From Paenibacillus albus (GTDB taxonomy: Bacteria > Bacillota > Bacilli > Paenibacillales > Paenibacillaceae): a stretch of 64,000 nucleotides of DNA. A program made the translations under genes and the position numbers. The stretch is taken from positions 1,221,501 to 1,285,500 of the forward strand of contig NZ_CP034437.1 of NCBI RefSeq assembly GCF_003952225.1, read 5' to 3'. Below are positions 62,160 to 64,000 of this stretch, piece after piece. The first letter of the stretch is position 1, and each line of letters starts with the position of its first letter. Below the pieces are notes generated by a model. It was not told the origin of the DNA. It worked only from the letters and a program-made list of their open reading frames with translations, and ran no database searches.

Positions 62160-64000
62160 TCAACTATCCATAAAATCACGCCGCAGCGTGAACAAGTCCT
62201 TCAGCGCATCGGTCGACAGCTCGGTAATCCAGCCTTCGGAGCTTGTGATGACGTTGTCGCTCAGCTGCTGCTTGCTCACCAGCATCTCATCAATCCGCTC
62301 CTCCAGCGTGCCGAGCGAGATGAACTTATGCACCTGCACATCGCGGGTCTGGCCCATCCGGTACGCGCGGTCTGTCGCCTGATTCTCAACAGCCGGATTC
62401 CACCAACGGTCAAAATGGAACACATGGTTCGCCGCCGTCAGATTGAGCCCGACACCGCCCGCCTTGATGGACAGAATGAAGACGTTCGGCTGTTCTTCCG
62501 CAGGCAGCGTCTGCGATTGAAACTGCTCGATCATCCGGTCGCGACCTGTCTTCGATGTGCCGCCGTGCAAGTAGAGCACCTTCTCCTGAAGCTCATGCGC
62601 GAGCACCCACTGCAGCATCTGGCCCATGCCAATGTACTGTGTGAAAATCAAACACCGCTCGCCTTCCTCCCGCAGCTCCCTCACCATCGCGAGCAGCCTC
62701 TCCAGCTTCGCGGAGCGGGTGATGAGCGATTCACTCTCTTCGAATTCGCCGCTCTCGCTAACCTCGGGAATCGGCTCCTTCGTCAGCAGCATCGGATGAT
62801 CGCACAGCTGCTTCAGCTGCGTCAGCGCCGAGAGAATCGCCCCTTTGCGCTCAATGCCCTCCAGCTTCGCCACTTGCTCCATGAGCTGAGTGACGGTCTG
62901 ATCGTAGAGCGCTCCTTGCTCGGCGGTGAGATGGATGTAGGTTTTCATCTCATTCTTATCCGGCAGGTCGAGCTGAATCGAGGGGTCTTTCTTCTTGCGG
63001 CGCAGCATGAATGGCTTCACGAGCTTTTGCAGCTCCTGCGTTCGCTCTTCGTCGTGTTCCCGTTCTATCGCTTGCACGAAGTTTTCATTGAAGCTGCGCG
63101 AGCTGCCCAGATACCCCGGATTGATAAAATCATAGATGGACCACAGCTCGGACAGCCTGTTCTCGATCGGCGTACCTGTCAGCGCAATGCGGTGTTTGGC
63201 ACGGAAGCTGCGCACCGCTACAGACTGCTTCGTTCCCGCATTCTTAATATTCTGCGCTTCATCCAGGCAGATCGCCGACCAGTGGAAGGTGCTGATCGTC
63301 TCTTGATCGAGCGCGGCTGTCGCGAAGGAGGTAAGCACGATGTCGGCCTCAAGCGAAGCTTCGCAGAACGGATCGCCAGTGAGCCTCTTGTTGCCGTAAT
63401 GCAGCATGATGCGCAGCGATGGCGCAAACTTGCGCAGCTCCTTCTGCCAGTTGCCAAGGACGGAAGTCGGACAGATGAGCAGGGCAGGACCGCGCATGCC
63501 TCCGTGATCCGCTTGCTCCTTCACGTGGAGCAAATAAGAAATGAACTGAACGGTTTTGCCAAGGCCCATATCATCGGCGAGGCAAGCACCAAGCCCGAAG
63601 CCGCGCAAAAAAGCAAGCCATGCAAAGCCGTCCCGCTGATAGCTGCGCAGCTCAGCTTGCAGACTGGCAGGCACTTCTACCGCAGGCCACTCGGACTGCT
63701 GCGTCAGCTGTGTCATGAGCGTCGTCAACTGCTCGTTCAGCTCGACTTCAACCTGAAGCTCCTCCTCGGATTGCTCATTCTCATCCGAAGCCTTTTCTTC
63801 GCCACTGCCTTTCCGCGGCCATTGGCCATTGTTGCCGCTGAGCAAATGCAGCTGCAGCACTTCTTGGAACGACAAGCCATTCTTCTTGCCGACTCGCGCC
63901 ATCGCGCTGCGAATCTGTGCAATGAGAGCCGGGTCAAGCGGCACCCATTCACCGCGGAACCGGACGAGCCGCTCGCCGCGGGCGACGAGCTCGGCGAATT
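62160..64000 (-). CDS. SNF2-family DNA-dependent ATPase (helicase), 5' end outside window
   Basis: 613 residues of the C-terminal part are visible; the frame is open to the window edge (FAELVARGERLVRFRGEWVPL precedes residues that a shorter start at 63944 would omit). Motifs: Walker A DDMGLGKT, DEAQ box (CLDEAQNIKN), motif III LTGTPIENRLSELWSIYDF, motif V SIKAGGVGLNLTAANHVFHFD and motif VI QATDRAYRMGQTRDV. Translocates on duplex DNA or displaces proteins. Bacterial members often carry an N-terminal SWIM zinc domain, which would lie beyond this window. Confidence 0.95.
   Translation of the reverse strand, partial: FAELVARGERLVRFRGEWVPLDPALIAQIRSAMARVGKKNGLSFQEVLQLHLLSGNNGQWPRKGSGEEKASDENEQSEEELQVEVELNEQLTTLMTQLTQQSEWPAVEVPASLQAELRSYQRDGFAWLAFLRGFGLGACLADDMGLGKTVQFISYLLHVKEQADHGGMRGPALLICPTSVLGNWQKELRKFAPSLRIMLHYGNKRLTGDPFCEASLEADIVLTSFATAALDQETISTFHWSAICLDEAQNIKNAGTKQSVAVRSFRAKHRIALTGTPIENRLSELWSIYDFINPGYLGSSRSFNENFVQAIEREHDEERTQELQKLVKPFMLRRKKKDPSIQLDLPDKNEMKTYIHLTAEQGALYDQTVTQLMEQVAKLEGIERKGAILSALTQLKQLCDHPMLLTKEPIPEVSESGEFEESESLITRSAKLERLLAMVRELREEGERCLIFTQYIGMGQMLQWVLAHELQEKVLYLHGGTSKTGRDRMIEQFQSQTLPAEEQPNVFILSIKAGGVGLNLTAANHVFHFDRWWNPAVENQATDRAYRMGQTRDVQVHKFISLGTLEERIDEMLVSKQQLSDNVITSSEGWITELSTDALKDLFTLRRDFMDS

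Overview
The window looks like a chromosomal segment of an endospore-forming, low-to-mid-GC Gram-positive of the Paenibacillaceae (Paenibacillus, Cohnella or a close relative). The grounds are a GerA-type germinant receptor operon, CotF-like coat genes, an S-layer-homology (SLH) surface protein, several YesM/YesN-type two-component pairs next to CUT1 sugar ABC operons, a CIRCE operator before htpG, and strong AAGGAG-type ribosome sites with frequent TTG/GTG starts. Genus is inferred from gene content, not from a marker. I see no rRNA, tRNA, CRISPR array, prophage or insertion sequence.

Layout. 1-7233: end of a small membrane protein gene, then a 2221-residue secreted SLH protein with an Asp-box propeller and 20 InlB-B-type repeats. 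7256-9095: divergent AraC regulator and phytanoyl-CoA-dioxygenase-like enzyme. 9130-15935: a YesMN pair divergent from a CUT1 sugar transporter (binding protein plus two permeases, no ATPase). 16043-19187: histidine kinase, OmpR regulator and two small membrane proteins in one operon. 19374-23315: chemotaxis receptor and htpG. 23401-23737: array of 22-nt palindromes. 23771-28278: gerA-type operon and two coat genes. 28475-31036: phosphodiester glycosidase, polysaccharide deacetylase and acyl-CoA thioesterase.

31254-32865 is a translationally coupled DUF455-type diiron protein plus a [2Fe-2S] ferredoxin, the most intriguing enzymatic unit here. 32926-40995: an Lpl-type sugar transporter, a further binding protein and a convergent YesMN pair. 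41293-42054: NlpC/P60 hydrolase with a hexanucleotide repeat. 42269-48191: complete oligopeptide ABC operon with an extra small gene. 48253-52413: DUF2642 protein, AraC regulator divergent from an aldo/keto reductase and a two-domain RhaM-like protein, then a diguanylate cyclase. 52522-56536: MFS transporter, HTH/periplasmic-binding regulator and modA-modB without modC. 56679-61401: deacetylase, GbsR-like regulator, HAD/SMR/metallophosphoesterase operon and two small secreted or membrane proteins. 61403-62029: a 51-bp tandem array and a four-copy inverted repeat cluster. 62160-64000: 3' part of a SNF2 helicase on the minus strand.

The main themes are uptake of sugars, peptides and molybdate under local sensor control, cell-envelope and spore functions, and short intergenic repeat families. 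Three ABC operons carry a hairpin directly after the binding-protein gene, which would favour binding protein over permease. Both sugar transporters lack an ATPase and presumably borrow one encoded elsewhere.
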